Shown here: piece by piece, positions 18,703-28,457 of the stretch
Position numbering within the stretch: position 1 is the first letter of the stretch
Layout: each line of letters starts with the position of its first letter
NCBI GenBank assembly: GCA_030018415.1
Contig: JASEGC010000001.1
Span: 1-64,000, forward strand
Source: Candidatus Aenigmatarchaeota archaeon
Lineage (GTDB): Archaea; Aenigmatarchaeota; Aenigmatarchaeia; CG10238-14
Direction of reading: 5' to 3'
Length of the DNA stretch: 64,000 bases
Translations under genes and position numbers: made by a program
Notes under the pieces: model-generated
What the model was told of the DNA's origin: nothing
The model's database searches: none
Seen by the model: the letters and a program-made list of their open reading frames with translations, nothing else

Positions 18703-19776
18703 TCAATTAACCCATTTCGTTAAAGTTAATTGATGTATACCAGACAATTCGATGAAAGGGATAGCTTTCTTTAAGTTAACGCCCAAGGATTTTAGAAGTG
18801 AAATATCTTTAATCGGCCTTTTCTCCAAGATCTTTCCTGCAGTTTTAATACCAATACCAGGGACTCTTATCAACTCCTCAAAGCTCGCATTGTTTATATT
18901 AACTGACAATTCATTCTCCTTAGCAACCGAAAATTTTGGATCTTCGCTCAAGTCGAGTCTATCATAATCTTTAAACACAAAATCTTTAACTCTAAAACCA
19001 TAATCTCTGATCAAGAAAGAAGCTTGATATAGCCTGTACTCCCTCAAAGGATTTTCAGGTTTTTTGTTCTCCAGAGGAGTGTTCTTTACTGGTTCGAAGG
19101 CTGAGTAATAAACTCTTCTCGCTTTCAATTCATGATAAAGCCAGTCGCTTACTTCGATTATTTCTCTATCACTCTCATCAGAAGCTCCGATTATCAATTG
19201 GCTATCAAGTCCAGCCCTACATTTTCCTTCTTTTTCGATTCTTTGAACTTCTTTCGATGTCCATTCTAACCTCTTGATGACATCTTGTTTGAAATTCAGG
19301 TAAAGCTTCATATCTTCGTAATAGTCTCTACTTGGTAATTCTACGTTGATACCGACTCTATCTGATACAAGAACACATCTCTTGATCAACTCTCTAGAAG
19401 TACCTGGCATGATTCTTGCATGTATATAGGCTGTAAAACCAATCTTTCTTAGGATTTCAATCGTTTGAACCATTCTTTCAACAGTATGATCTGGGTCTCT
19501 CTCCACTGATGAAGACAAGAAAAGACCAGCTATCTTTTTCGCTTTCCATAACTTGTATGTAATCTTCGCCAAATCTTCTGGTTCCCATCTTTCTCTTCTT
19601 GTTCTTCTTTCACATCTGAACATACAAAACTTACAGTTATTGCTACAGGAAGAACTCATGAGCGTCTTCAAGAGAGGAACACATCTATTCTTCGCTGAAG
19701 CTTCGTATACTGGAACAGTATACTTATCATAACCTACTTGAGTGGTTAGAAAATGCCATTTATCCCTTTTAATCAT
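18703..19776 (-). CDS. Radical SAM protein with C-terminal helix-hairpin-helix (putative DNA modification/repair type)
   Basis: SSSCSNNCKFCMFRCERR; C-terminal NINNASFEELIRVPGIGIKTAGKIL. Confidence 0.8.
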   Translation of the reverse strand: MIKRDKWHFLTTQVGYDKYTVPVYEASAKNRCVPLLKTLMSSSCSNNCKFCMFRCERRTRRERWEPEDLAKITYKLWKAKKIAGLFLSSSVERDPDHTVERMVQTIEILRKIGFTAYIHARIMPGTSRELIKRCVLVSDRVGINVELPSRDYYEDMKLYLNFKQDVIKRLEWTSKEVQRIEKEGKCRAGLDSQLIIGASDESDREIIEVSDWLYHELKARRVYYSAFEPVKNTPLENKKPENPLREYRLYQASFLIRDYGFRVKDFVFKDYDRLDLSEDPKFSVAKENELSVNINNASFEELIRVPGIGIKTAGKILEKRPIKDISLLKSLGVNLKKAIPFIELSGIHQLTLTKWVN

Positions 19777-19786
19777 AAAAATAACC

Positions 19787-19806
19787 AGCGAGCTTCATTG
19801 CTCGCT
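19787..19806. terminator. Hairpin AGCGAGC-TTCATT-GCTCGCT
   Basis: Perfect 7-bp inverted repeat, 6-nt loop, intergenic. Confidence 0.4.
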
Positions 19807-19851
19807 AATTGTTCATTGATTTCGATAGATAAATCATTTTCGGGAGAGTAG

Positions 19852-20064
19852 AGTTGTGATGAAGGTTCAAAGGGGAAGGTAACCTGTCAGGTTTTCAATC
19901 TATTAAAAAGAGGTATTTCAGTTTATAAAATTTCAAAACTACTTGGTTTCCATAAAAAGACTATCTCAATTGCATTAAAACGAGTTTGCGGGAAAAAACT
20001 GATTCAACCATATCTTAATAAAAATAGGAAGATTAACAAAGGATTAGAAAAAAAAGAAAACTAA
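19852..20064 (+). pseudogene. Small HTH protein lacking an in-frame start (frameshifted near the 5' end)
   Basis: KVTCQVFNLLKRGISVYKISKLLGFHKKTISIALKRVCGKKLIQ; ATGAAGGTTCAAAGGGGAAGG lies upstream in another frame. Confidence 0.4.
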
Positions 20065-20816
20065 ATCTTCAAGTTAAAGAACTTTATTGCATTATTTGTA
20101 GTTATCTTGTCCATTTCTTCAAATGTAACTTTTTTTATTTCAGATATTTTTTCTATTACTATTTTTACATTTAGAGGGGTATTCCTACCTCCTGCAGGGT
20201 CTAGCCAAGGAGAATCAGTCTCTGTTAATATTTTTTCCGAGGGCATATCTCTTGCAATTTTCTTGTGTTTCTTACTTCGTAGAATTATCGTGTTAAGCGA
20301 AATGAACCAATTGTTTTCTATCACACGCTTTAATAAATGATGGGCACCAAACATATGCATTAGTACTTGTTTTGCATCTTCTTGCTCTAAAATTCTTATT
20401 GCGTCTTCAAAAGCATCTCTACTATGAACTACCAAGGGGAAGTTTAGTTCTTTCGAAAGATCAATAAATTCGATGAAAAGTTCTTTTTGTTTTTGTTGCC
20501 ATTCACTTTCTTTTATTTCAAAGTAATCAAGACCTTGCTCGCCCAATGCAGTTATTTTATCTTTATTCTCTTTAATCAAATCTAAAAACTCGTCTTTTTC
20601 TTTCTCAGTAATTTCTTTTATGTATATCGGGTGTATACCGACAGTAGCAAAAACAAATCCTTTATGTTTTTCAACCATCTGCATTGTTAAATCAAAATCT
20701 TCAGGATGAGCACAGCAAGTTATTACAGCTTTCAACTTTTGTTTACAACCCTCGATAACTTGATATCTGTCGTTATCGAAATCCATTTGTTCAAGGTGCG
20801 CATGGACATCGATCAC
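20061..20816 (-). CDS. TatD-family metal-dependent hydrolase
   Basis: MIDVHAHLEQ; VGIHP; GEQGLDY; VVHSRDA; TETDSPWLDP. Confidence 0.88.
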   Translation of the reverse strand: MIDVHAHLEQMDFDNDRYQVIEGCKQKLKAVITCCAHPEDFDLTMQMVEKHKGFVFATVGIHPIYIKEITEKEKDEFLDLIKENKDKITALGEQGLDYFEIKESEWQQKQKELFIEFIDLSKELNFPLVVHSRDAFEDAIRILEQEDAKQVLMHMFGAHHLLKRVIENNWFISLNTIILRSKKHKKIARDMPSEKILTETDSPWLDPAGGRNTPLNVKIVIEKISEIKKVTFEEMDKITTNNAIKFFNLKI

Positions 20817-21026
20817 AGGATCACTCTGTTTGAATAATTGAATTTTTACTACTTATTTATAATTTCGCTTATTAATTTTTCTTCAAGATAAAGTTGATTT
20901 TGAAAAACTATCATCAAAAAATTTATTTTATAATTATTCTATTCTCATCTAAATTTTATTTTCTCAATCTTGATTCACGAAAATCAGTTTATAAATACAA
21001 CATGAATTTTTGTCTGGGGATGTTCG

Positions 21027-21152
21027 ATGTTATGTAAATATTGTAATGGGTACTTCATATACAAGTTTCCACATGGACTCACGATCACAGAAATATGTTT
21101 GAGATGCGGTAATGTAGAGAATTACAACAGAATCTTCAAGGCCTTGTTTTAA
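21027..21152 (+). CDS. 41-aa zinc-ribbon microprotein
   Basis: MLCKYCNGYFIYKFPHGLTITEICLRCGNVENYNRIFKALF; two CxxC pairs. Confidence 0.5.
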   Translation: MLCKYCNGYFIYKFPHGLTITEICLRCGNVENYNRIFKALF

Positions 21153-21700
21153 GTTTTTTTTCTCAAACTTTTGATGTAACTTAAAAATTCTTTTGAAAAT
21201 TTTTCTTTAACATGAAAATCAAAGAATGCAGACAAATCTGAATCTCTTATGTTTTTTCCAAACTTCTTCTTCTCGTACAAGTATGCTTGGAATGCCGTAT
21301 CCAATTTATCTGCCTGCATAACTATTTGAGATTCTCGAGTCTTACCTTCATTCAACTCTTCGATTAAATTTTCAACATCTTTTTTTAATTCTAAAGGCAA
21401 AAGTTTCTTTAACTCCGACATAGCCTTCTTTTCTATAACTTGTTTTATTCGGTACGAGTCATCGTAAGGAGTTATGTCTCCAGTTATCCCCTCTAATAAG
21501 TCGTGGATCAACGCTAATTTTATGGTTTTATCCACATCAACATCTTCTTTTTTTGCCAATATCCAAGCGAGGAAAGTAACTCCAAAAGAATGGGAACCTA
21601 TCGTCTCTCTTATCCCTGGCACGTCATGTAAATCCCAGCCAGTCCTGACAGTCAGCTTTAGTCTTGAAATGTAATCCAGGAAATTTACCAAACTCTTCAT
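21149..21700 (-). CDS. HD-domain hydrolase (YfbR/HDDC2-like)
   Basis: GSHSFGVTFLAWILAKK...KLALIHDLLEGITGDITPYD. Confidence 0.8.
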   Translation of the reverse strand: MKSLVNFLDYISRLKLTVRTGWDLHDVPGIRETIGSHSFGVTFLAWILAKKEDVDVDKTIKLALIHDLLEGITGDITPYDDSYRIKQVIEKKAMSELKKLLPLELKKDVENLIEELNEGKTRESQIVMQADKLDTAFQAYLYEKKKFGKNIRDSDLSAFFDFHVKEKFSKEFLSYIKSLRKKT

Positions 21701-21759
21701 TTAATCCTAACACTAGTTTAAATTCATTTATTTATATTTTAAGAGCAATTCTTACTCTC

Positions 21760-21912
21760 ATGGCAATATTAGATTTTCCAAGAGCATCTGGTATATGTCC
21801 AAAATGTGGGTCTAAGGATGTAGAAGTAATGTTCAGAAGGCTTGAGTGTTCTAAATCATCCGTGATAACAAAAAAATGGACTAAATGTAATGCATGCGGG
21901 TATGAAGGTTGA
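21760..21912 (+). CDS. Zinc-ribbon microprotein
   Basis: MAILDFPRASGICPKCGSKDVEVMFRRLECSKSSVITKKWTKCNACGYEG. Confidence 0.5.
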   Translation: MAILDFPRASGICPKCGSKDVEVMFRRLECSKSSVITKKWTKCNACGYEG

Positions 21913-21914
21913 GA

Positions 21915-23168
21915 TTAAAACTGAAAAAGCAACAGTATGCCACACATTATCATCAACAGAGAGAATATTTTCCCTGTTTCCAAAGTCATTTTCTTTGACC
22001 CAAAGGAATTAACCAATAGCCATTTTGATAAGGTGTTAGTTAAACAAGCCAATATTATACCTTTCACAGCAGCTTCTATCGTTATACCAGAAAAAGCCAT
22101 GTAAGAAAGAGTAATAGTTATGGCATTCACGTTTATTAAACCAGAGATAATGCTAATAGGATAGACGCTTATTTCTCCAAAATACCGATTTGCGAGATGA
22201 GAAATAAACAACAAAACAACAAAAAGTGCAGTAAACTTGATTGCAGGTTTTAACGCTAAAGGCGATCCTAACTCTATCGTTGTTTTTTCCTTGATACCTT
22301 TTTTCCAGATGAAAAAACTAATAAAGTACCCGAATGAGCTTAAAATTAAGAATGGTATGAACAGTATAACAGCAACGTTATAATTAATAAGGTACGATAT
22401 CAGTATAGTTTTCAAGAACATGGTAGTAGAGGCGAGCGCGGTGGCAAACGATGCAGAATAAAGAATCTTCGAATTATTCTTCACTTTCTCGCACATATCA
22501 AGAGTCACAGCAGTCGAACTTACTAAACCTCCGAATAAACCTGTCAAACTCAACCCCATCTTAACACCAAAAATCTTCATCAAAACGTAACCGACGAAGC
22601 TTACCGAAATCACTATGACTAGGCTCAACCATACGATGAAGGGGTTTAGAATGCCCGTAGGATCAATAGCCCTGTTTGGAAGTATCGGCAATATTATGAA
22701 CACTATTATTCCGAATATCAATGCATGCCATAATTCTTTTCTTGTTATGTTCTTGGCGAACTTGTGCATCTGTTCTTTTGAAAACAGAATTAGTGCTAGG
22801 ATGATGCTTAGAATTATAGGCAGAAGATAAGGAAAAGATTGGTAATATATGAGTAAACCGATCAAGAATGTGATCAAGAATGCCATCTCTGTAGTCTGAC
22901 CGGATAATTTCTTGCTTATGAAATTGATGACGTAGCTGGATATCGACAATGTTGAAACTGTAAGAAAAGAAATTAAAGTCATTAAGTTAGTCCCGAGGAG
23001 GTCAGAGAAAAAACCTGATAATAAACCGAATAGACAGACTAGCATAAAAGTGCGAAAACCGGCAACAAGAAATTTACTTCCTCTCCTTTCTCTCTCAATA
23101 CCTATTAATGCACCAATTGCTAAGGACAATGCGATCTTTTGAAGCAACAAATAATCTCCGATCATCAT
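21915..23168 (-). CDS. MgtC/DUF4010 family membrane protein
   Basis: IGALIGIERERRGSK; polytopic C-terminal domain. Confidence 0.8.
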   Translation of the reverse strand: MMIGDYLLLQKIALSLAIGALIGIERERRGSKFLVAGFRTFMLVCLFGLLSGFFSDLLGTNLMTLISFLTVSTLSISSYVINFISKKLSGQTTEMAFLITFLIGLLIYYQSFPYLLPIILSIILALILFSKEQMHKFAKNITRKELWHALIFGIIVFIILPILPNRAIDPTGILNPFIVWLSLVIVISVSFVGYVLMKIFGVKMGLSLTGLFGGLVSSTAVTLDMCEKVKNNSKILYSASFATALASTTMFLKTILISYLINYNVAVILFIPFLILSSFGYFISFFIWKKGIKEKTTIELGSPLALKPAIKFTALFVVLLFISHLANRYFGEISVYPISIISGLINVNAITITLSYMAFSGITIEAAVKGIILACLTNTLSKWLLVNSFGSKKMTLETGKIFSLLMIMCGILLLFQF

Positions 23169-23268
23169 TAAAAATAGGATTTTCTAGAGTATAAAATTTT
23201 AGTTTAACTATTCATTACTAGCAGTTAAAAAATTATAATATTCCATTCCAATTATATAATGAGAAAGA

Positions 23269-24069
23269 ATGATTGACTATCTAACTCCATTAAACATATT
23301 AAAAGTAGTTTTAATCATCGCATCAGCATACTTAGTATCAAAAATATTAGAAAAAATTCTTACTGGACCACTCCAAAAAAGGTATAAAGAGAGCACACTC
23401 ATCCACGTGAAGAGAATCATAAGAATAATAGTCTACATCTCTGGATTTCTTCTGATTCTATGGGTCTTTAACATCGATGTAACTGCTGCTATGGCTGGAT
23501 TAGGTATAGGTGCGATAGTCATAGGTTTTGGTTTGAAGGACATAATATCGAATTGGATTTCAGGCATTATCATAGTCACTGAAAAAATCTATAGAATAGG
23601 TGATGTCATAATGGTTGGGAACATAACTGGTGTGGTGAGAGACATAAGTCTCAGGTCAACAAAACTTAAAACTTACGATAGGAATGAAGTAATAATACCA
23701 AACTCTACGATGGTAAACGAAAAAGTCATAAACCTGACTAGTGGAAAACAAGAAACAATATCATCGCTCGTTTTATTAATCGATTACACGTGTGATACGG
23801 ATAAAGCTAAAAAGATTATAGAGAGCATCATCAGAAAACATGAAAAAGTGACGGTTGATGAAAAGAGGAAGAGAGAAATTAGGTTTGTGGTGAGGATCAA
23901 AGAATGGGTAGTAGAGATTGAAACCTTATTCTGGATTAATGATCCTGAAAATGAAGAGTTCATCAGATCTGATATCGCAGAAAAAATAAAGAAAGAATTT
24001 GAGAAAGAGAGAATACTACCACCAATGCCGGCTTCTTTAAGAAAGGAGTTTCTTGAACGCAAAGAGTAA
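23269..24069 (+). CDS. MscS-family mechanosensitive channel
   Basis: AGLGIGAIVIGFGLKDIISNWISGIIIVTEKIYRIGDVI...STKLKTYDRNEVIIPNSTMV. Confidence 0.92.
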   Translation: MIDYLTPLNILKVVLIIASAYLVSKILEKILTGPLQKRYKESTLIHVKRIIRIIVYISGFLLILWVFNIDVTAAMAGLGIGAIVIGFGLKDIISNWISGIIIVTEKIYRIGDVIMVGNITGVVRDISLRSTKLKTYDRNEVIIPNSTMVNEKVINLTSGKQETISSLVLLIDYTCDTDKAKKIIESIIRKHEKVTVDEKRKREIRFVVRIKEWVVEIETLFWINDPENEEFIRSDIAEKIKKEFEKERILPPMPASLRKEFLERKE

Positions 24070-24219
24070 AGCTAAAATATTCATGTTTGATTATTTTTAT
24101 GAATATTTTGAGTTGATTGTCGACAATTTAGAAAATAAAAATTTTTTATACTTGGTAGACATTTTGCATAAAATACTTAAAAATGAGAAAAATAGTGTTT
24201 ACTATGGAGGTTGTTTGGA

Positions 24220-24492
24220 ATGGTTAAGGTAAAAAAGAGGGATGGAAGATTAGAAGAATTCATCGAATCAAAAATCATAGTAGGATGTAAAAAGGCCGGA
24301 GCAACTGCTAAAGAAGCTGCACAAGTGGCAAAAGAAATTTCTATGAAAGTAGGGGAAATGGCTGTAGTTCCAGCAGGAAAACTATCGAACATGGTGGTAA
24401 AATCACTTAAAGAAGTTAATAAAGCTGCTGCAAACGCATTCGTTAAATTCAGAGAAAAAAAGTTGAAAACCAAAAAAAAGTCTCGGTATTGA
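24220..24492 (+). CDS. Small ATP-cone-like protein
   Basis: VKKRDGRLEEFIESKIIVGCKKAGATAKEAAQVAKEI. Confidence 0.5.
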   Translation: MVKVKKRDGRLEEFIESKIIVGCKKAGATAKEAAQVAKEISMKVGEMAVVPAGKLSNMVVKSLKEVNKAAANAFVKFREKKLKTKKKSRY

Positions 24493-24944
24493 ATTTTTAA
24501 GAATAATGTTTTCGTATTTGTTCTATTTTATTCTAACATTATTCTGTTATCTACTCTCCAGTCTAAGTTTTACAATAAAATTTCCTTAGGATTTTTCTTC
24601 TTTTATTGCGATGGCATTTACTACTCCATCTTGGAAAATACGGATGCTAGTTTCTATCTTTCTTTTTGTTCGTTGGGCATGCTAATAAAGATGGTGGTTG
24701 ATAATAACTTCAATGTTAAATTTAGTTTGGAGAAGAATAATATCATAGGCCCGATGGGACTCACATACAAATGGACCTGGTTCCACCTTGAACTTATAGA
24801 AAAAATCTATCGATTCGGGTTGATTTGAAATTTCTGATCTCCTATCTATATTTTCAGTAACATTCCTATAGTCTCAAACCATCTTCTTAAGAAGGGTTTG
24901 GAAATTAAAAATATTATTCCTACCCAACTCCATTTTTCTATGCG

Positions 24945-25025
24945 TTAAAAACCAATCGTGCCAACTACAATCACGACGGTAAGGGAAAGCGTGGCAGCCA
25001 TCAACTTTTCAAACTTTATCTTCAT
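24945..25025 (-). CDS. 26-aa single-TM small protein; 59 codons with two TMs if the TAA is read through
   Basis: MKIKFEKLMAATLSLTVVIVVGTIGF* followed in frame by RIEKWSWVGIIFLISKPFLRRWFETIGMLLKI*. Confidence 0.25.
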   Translation of the reverse strand: MKIKFEKLMAATLSLTVVIVVGTIGF

Positions 25026-25082
25026 ATGAGAAATTACGAGGAAAAATAAATACATTTCAGCGATAGGATACAGTTGCTAAAT

Positions 25083-25910
25083 CTATTCGGACTTCCTTGC
25101 TATTTCTTCAAGTCTTTTTATCCTTTCACCAACTGGCGGATGTGTTGAGAACAAATTAACGAATGAATCTCCTTTGAACGGGTTTACTATGAACAAATGA
25201 CTTGTAGCAGCATTCCCTCGTATAGGACACCTTAAAGCTGCATTAGAAATCTTTTCTAGTGCGGATGCTAAACTCAATGGTTTTTTCGAGAAAATTGAAC
25301 CATTATAGTCAGCTTTATATTCTCTTGTTCTTGATATCGCTAACTGAACTAGAGTAGCAGCTATCGGTGCTAGTATTATTAAAGGAAACAGTAAAGCATT
25401 ACCTCTTCTTCTATCACCCATGAACATACCCCGCCATGCTATTTGAGCTATGAACGCTATCGCACCAGCCACAGTCGCTGCTATCGTAGAAGTCAAAGTG
25501 TCTCTGGATTTGATATGAGCCAATTCATGACTTAACACTCCTTCTATTTCATCCCACTCTAAACTTTTCAACAAACCAGAAGTTACGGCAACTGCAGCGT
25601 GTTTTGGTGATCTACCTGTAGCAAAAGCATTGGGATTTTCTGTTCTAACGATGTAAACTTTTGGCTTTGGAATTTTTGCTTCCTTGGATAGTTTTTCAAC
25701 TATTCCATGCAATCTTGGTTCTTGACTTTTTGGGATTTCCTTAGCTTGGTACATAGCTAGGACTATCCTGTCCGAGAACCAATAGGTTACAAAATTCAGC
25801 ACAAAGGCTATTATCAGGAATAAAGTCATACCTGCGAATCCTGCGAAGAAGTAGCCTATGGCTAACAGTATACATGTCAGCAAACCCAATAACAAGGCAG
25901 TCCTGAACAT
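25083..25910 (-). CDS. htpX: HtpX-like M48 metalloprotease
   Basis: GVLSHELAHIKSRDTL HExxH motif; EYKAD; N-terminal TMs. Confidence 0.92.
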   Translation of the reverse strand: MFRTALLLGLLTCILLAIGYFFAGFAGMTLFLIIAFVLNFVTYWFSDRIVLAMYQAKEIPKSQEPRLHGIVEKLSKEAKIPKPKVYIVRTENPNAFATGRSPKHAAVAVTSGLLKSLEWDEIEGVLSHELAHIKSRDTLTSTIAATVAGAIAFIAQIAWRGMFMGDRRRGNALLFPLIILAPIAATLVQLAISRTREYKADYNGSIFSKKPLSLASALEKISNAALRCPIRGNAATSHLFIVNPFKGDSFVNLFSTHPPVGERIKRLEEIARKSE

Positions 25911-26028
25911 TTTTCAACCTTTATGATTTTATTATTTCTCAAATTTAAAATTTATGCAGAAATGAAGTCGATTAAAGATTGAGGGAGTTTTATTAGTGGA
26001 ATCGGAATCGACTGGCCTCTCGAAGGCT

Positions 26029-26427
26029 TTACTTCTCTTCCTTTTTTTCGGTCAAGATAATCCCGTTGACAACACCATGTTGTGAGGGACGGCTTAATAT
26101 TCTCACTAGTCCCAATTCTGTCTTGACTACACAACCCTTAGTAATTACACCCCTACGCGTGAAATGCGGGTTATCCGGATGTTCGACGACATCAAGGATC
26201 TTAATTTTTTGTGTTTTATTGGTTTTTGGGTCTACGACATTTACAAACTCGGCTTTGACAGATCTGACTTTCTTCAACCCTCCCCTGACTCTTTCCACCC
26301 TCTTCTTCTCCCCTCCAGTTTCTGTCAACAAAGGCAAGGATCCCCTCTGGAACCTTCTCTTCTTCCTATGAAGGTGGATTACACCCCCTGTTACTTTCTT
26401 GCCCGTGTCAATATTCCATTTTGTCAT
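26029..26427 (-). CDS. 30S ribosomal protein S8e
   Basis: KWNIDTGKKVTGGVIHLHRKKRRFQRGS...NPHFTRRGVITKGCVVKTELG. Confidence 0.9.
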   Translation of the reverse strand: MTKWNIDTGKKVTGGVIHLHRKKRRFQRGSLPLLTETGGEKKRVERVRGGLKKVRSVKAEFVNVVDPKTNKTQKIKILDVVEHPDNPHFTRRGVITKGCVVKTELGLVRILSRPSQHGVVNGIILTEKKEEK

Positions 26428-26500
26428 TTTCCATCAAACCCCATCTGAAGTATAATAGATTTAAGCATAACTTTTTAAATATAGATGTCAACAAGTAAAC

Positions 26501-26728
26501 ATGAATGAAAACATGCCAGAGAGACCTATCGATGCTTTAGATCGTGCAAAGGGAAAAAAAGTACTCGTCAAGCTGAAGAACGGTGAGGAGATTACTGGGA
26601 CACTCGTGGCCCTAGACCTTCACCTCAACCTATGGCTTGAGGATGTTGACATCCAAGGAGAAAACAAGAGGAAGTTCAACATAATCCTGATCAGAGGAGA
26701 CACAATCCTGTACGCTTCTCCTGTTTAA
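26501..26728 (+). CDS. Sm-like (LSm) RNA-binding protein
   Basis: RPIDALDRAKGKKVLVKLKNGEEITGTLVALDLHLNLWLEDV...ILIRGDTILYASP. Confidence 0.92.
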   Translation: MNENMPERPIDALDRAKGKKVLVKLKNGEEITGTLVALDLHLNLWLEDVDIQGENKRKFNIILIRGDTILYASPV

Positions 26729-26744
26729 GTTCAAAGTGATTTGA

Positions 26745-26930
26745 ATGAGTAAAGGTACACCATCTTTTGGTAAACATCAGAAACGAACTCACGTTTTATG
26801 TAGAAGATGTGGAAGAAGAAGCTTTCATATAAGAAAGAGAAGATGCTCTGCTTGCGGTTTCGGTGAAAGTTCCAAGATAAGAGAATATGCTTGGCAGAAT
26901 AGAGATGTTAGAAGGAATAGAAAGAGGTAG
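26745..26930 (+). CDS. 50S ribosomal protein L37e
   Basis: [48 protein letters not shown]. Confidence 0.95.
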   Translation: MSKGTPSFGKHQKRTHVLCRRCGRRSFHIRKRRCSACGFGESSKIREYAWQNRDVRRNRKR

Positions 26931-26995
26931 TCTTATTAAACATAAGGTTTAAGATTTTAATTTATCTCCTTCCTATATTTATTGTAAAGGTTATT

Positions 26996-27110
26996 GGGCC
27001 GGTAGCTCAGCATGGTAGAGCAGCTGACTTGAGGCTGAAGCTTTTAACCAGTAGATATTGAGTCTTCTCATATCGGGGAATGGTCGCGGGTTCAAATCCT
27101 GCCCGGCCCA
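26996..27110 (+). tRNA. tRNA-Lys(UUU) with two introns (about 27027-27039 in the anticodon stem; about 27053-27080 in the variable region)
   Basis: Acceptor GGGCCGG/CCGGCCC, D-arm GCTC..GAGC, T-arm GCGGG-TTCAAAT-CCTGC; excision gives GCTGG-CTTTTAA-CCAGT anticodon arm. Confidence 0.8.
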
Positions 27111-27122
27111 CTCGTGGTTTGA

Positions 27123-27554
27123 ATGTATAAAAATCCAATTCCAACAGTCGACATAATCATAGAAAAAGATGATAAAGTAGTCTTGATCAGAAGAAAGAAT
27201 GAACCATTTAAAGGTAAATTAGCTATTCCAGGCGGTTTTGTGAATGAAGGGGAATTAATCGAAGATAGAGCAATTAAAGAAGCAGAAGAAGAAACTTCCC
27301 TAAAAGTAGAATTAAAGGAAATATTAGGGGTATATTCTATTCCAGATAGAGATCCTAGAGGTCATCTGATAAGTGTTGTTTTTATTGCAAAACCAGTAAG
27401 CGGAATCGTTAAATGTGGTGATGATGCCGCTGAAGCAGGTTGGTTTAAGATTAATGATAAGATTTTAAATGAACTTTCATTCGACCATAAAAAAATTATG
27501 ACTGATTATTTAAAATGGATAAAGGATAAGGGGACCTATTGGTCAACTAAGTAG
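27123..27554 (+). CDS. NUDIX hydrolase
   Basis: GGFVNEGELIEDRAIKEAEEETSL Nudix box. Confidence 0.92.
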   Translation: MYKNPIPTVDIIIEKDDKVVLIRRKNEPFKGKLAIPGGFVNEGELIEDRAIKEAEEETSLKVELKEILGVYSIPDRDPRGHLISVVFIAKPVSGIVKCGDDAAEAGWFKINDKILNELSFDHKKIMTDYLKWIKDKGTYWSTK

Positions 27555-27689
27555 TAATTTCTTCCTTATTTTATTGATAAACAAGATTGGTGTCGGAAAC
27601 ATAAATTTGTTTAAGTATGAAAATTAAAAGATGGTATTCGTTTTATTCTATTACGCATCATAAATATTTTGAACTTTTACCCAAAAAAC

Positions 27690-28457
27690 ATGAAAGATGT
27701 CTTAGTTAAAGAAATTAAACAAAATATAGAAGAAGTTAAACAAATGTAATATCCCAAAAAAATTCACATATGTTTTGGCTAGAATCTCAGGCATTTAACA
27801 GGAGATGGCGGCACAAATGAACGTTGCGATGTTTATTATGCAAATAAATGTGAAGTACTCGTGGAACAATTTAAGCGAGATATAAAGAGAGAATTTGGAA
27901 ATATAAAAAATTTAGAATATATCGATTATAAGGGAGTGAAAAGTGTTAGATTTCCGAAATTCGTAGGAATAATTCTACAAAATCTTCTCGGTAAAATGTT
28001 TGGGCATTTTAAACATGTTCCAGAAATCATTTTAAATTCTGATAAAATTTTTAGGAAACTGTTTCTGAGAGCACTATTCGATGATGTGGGTAGAAGAAAA
28101 TATAAGAAACCATGGAGAGATCAATTTAGATTTATTATTTCTGGTAGACGTAACATTGAGAGTTATTATAAGGAAATTGGTTTTGATCATCCTGAGAAAA
28201 AGGAAAAATTGAGAATTTCATTACAAAACTATGAAATGACATACTATAAACCTTAAGAAATTAGGAAGTTAATACTTAATATCTTAAGGAGAGAAGGTGA
28301 CATGAGTATGTATGAATTAGCTCAAAGATTGAATAAAAAACCACATTCTCAATTTAGCAAAATATTATCTAATATAGAAAAAATGGGATTAATTACGTCT
28401 AGAAAAGTTGGTAGAGGTCTAAAGATTTACGCTATAAACTCTATGGTTTTAAAATGA
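27690..28457 (+). pseudogene. Decayed LAGLIDADG homing-endonuclease-like gene with C-terminal winged helix
   Basis: FTYVLARISG/HLTGDGG (motif 1, frameshifted), FLRALFDDVG...IISGRRNIESYYKEIGFDHPEKKEKL (motif 2), in-frame TAA, then wHTH MYELAQRLNKKPHSQFSKILSNIEKMGLITSRKVGRGLKIYAI. Confidence 0.65.

Noticed and set aside
26996-27110. Reading the first anticodon loop-like stretch (GCTGA-CTTGAGG) as tRNA-Ser(UGA)
   Set aside because: No 3' strand pairs with GCTGA and there is no long variable arm; the Lys(UUU) reading with BHB-consistent introns gives a full anticodon arm and the expected length.
28254-28256. In-frame TAA in the LAGLIDADG gene as a recoded stop codon
   Set aside because: Upstream frameshifts in the same gene indicate ordinary decay; no recoding element seen.
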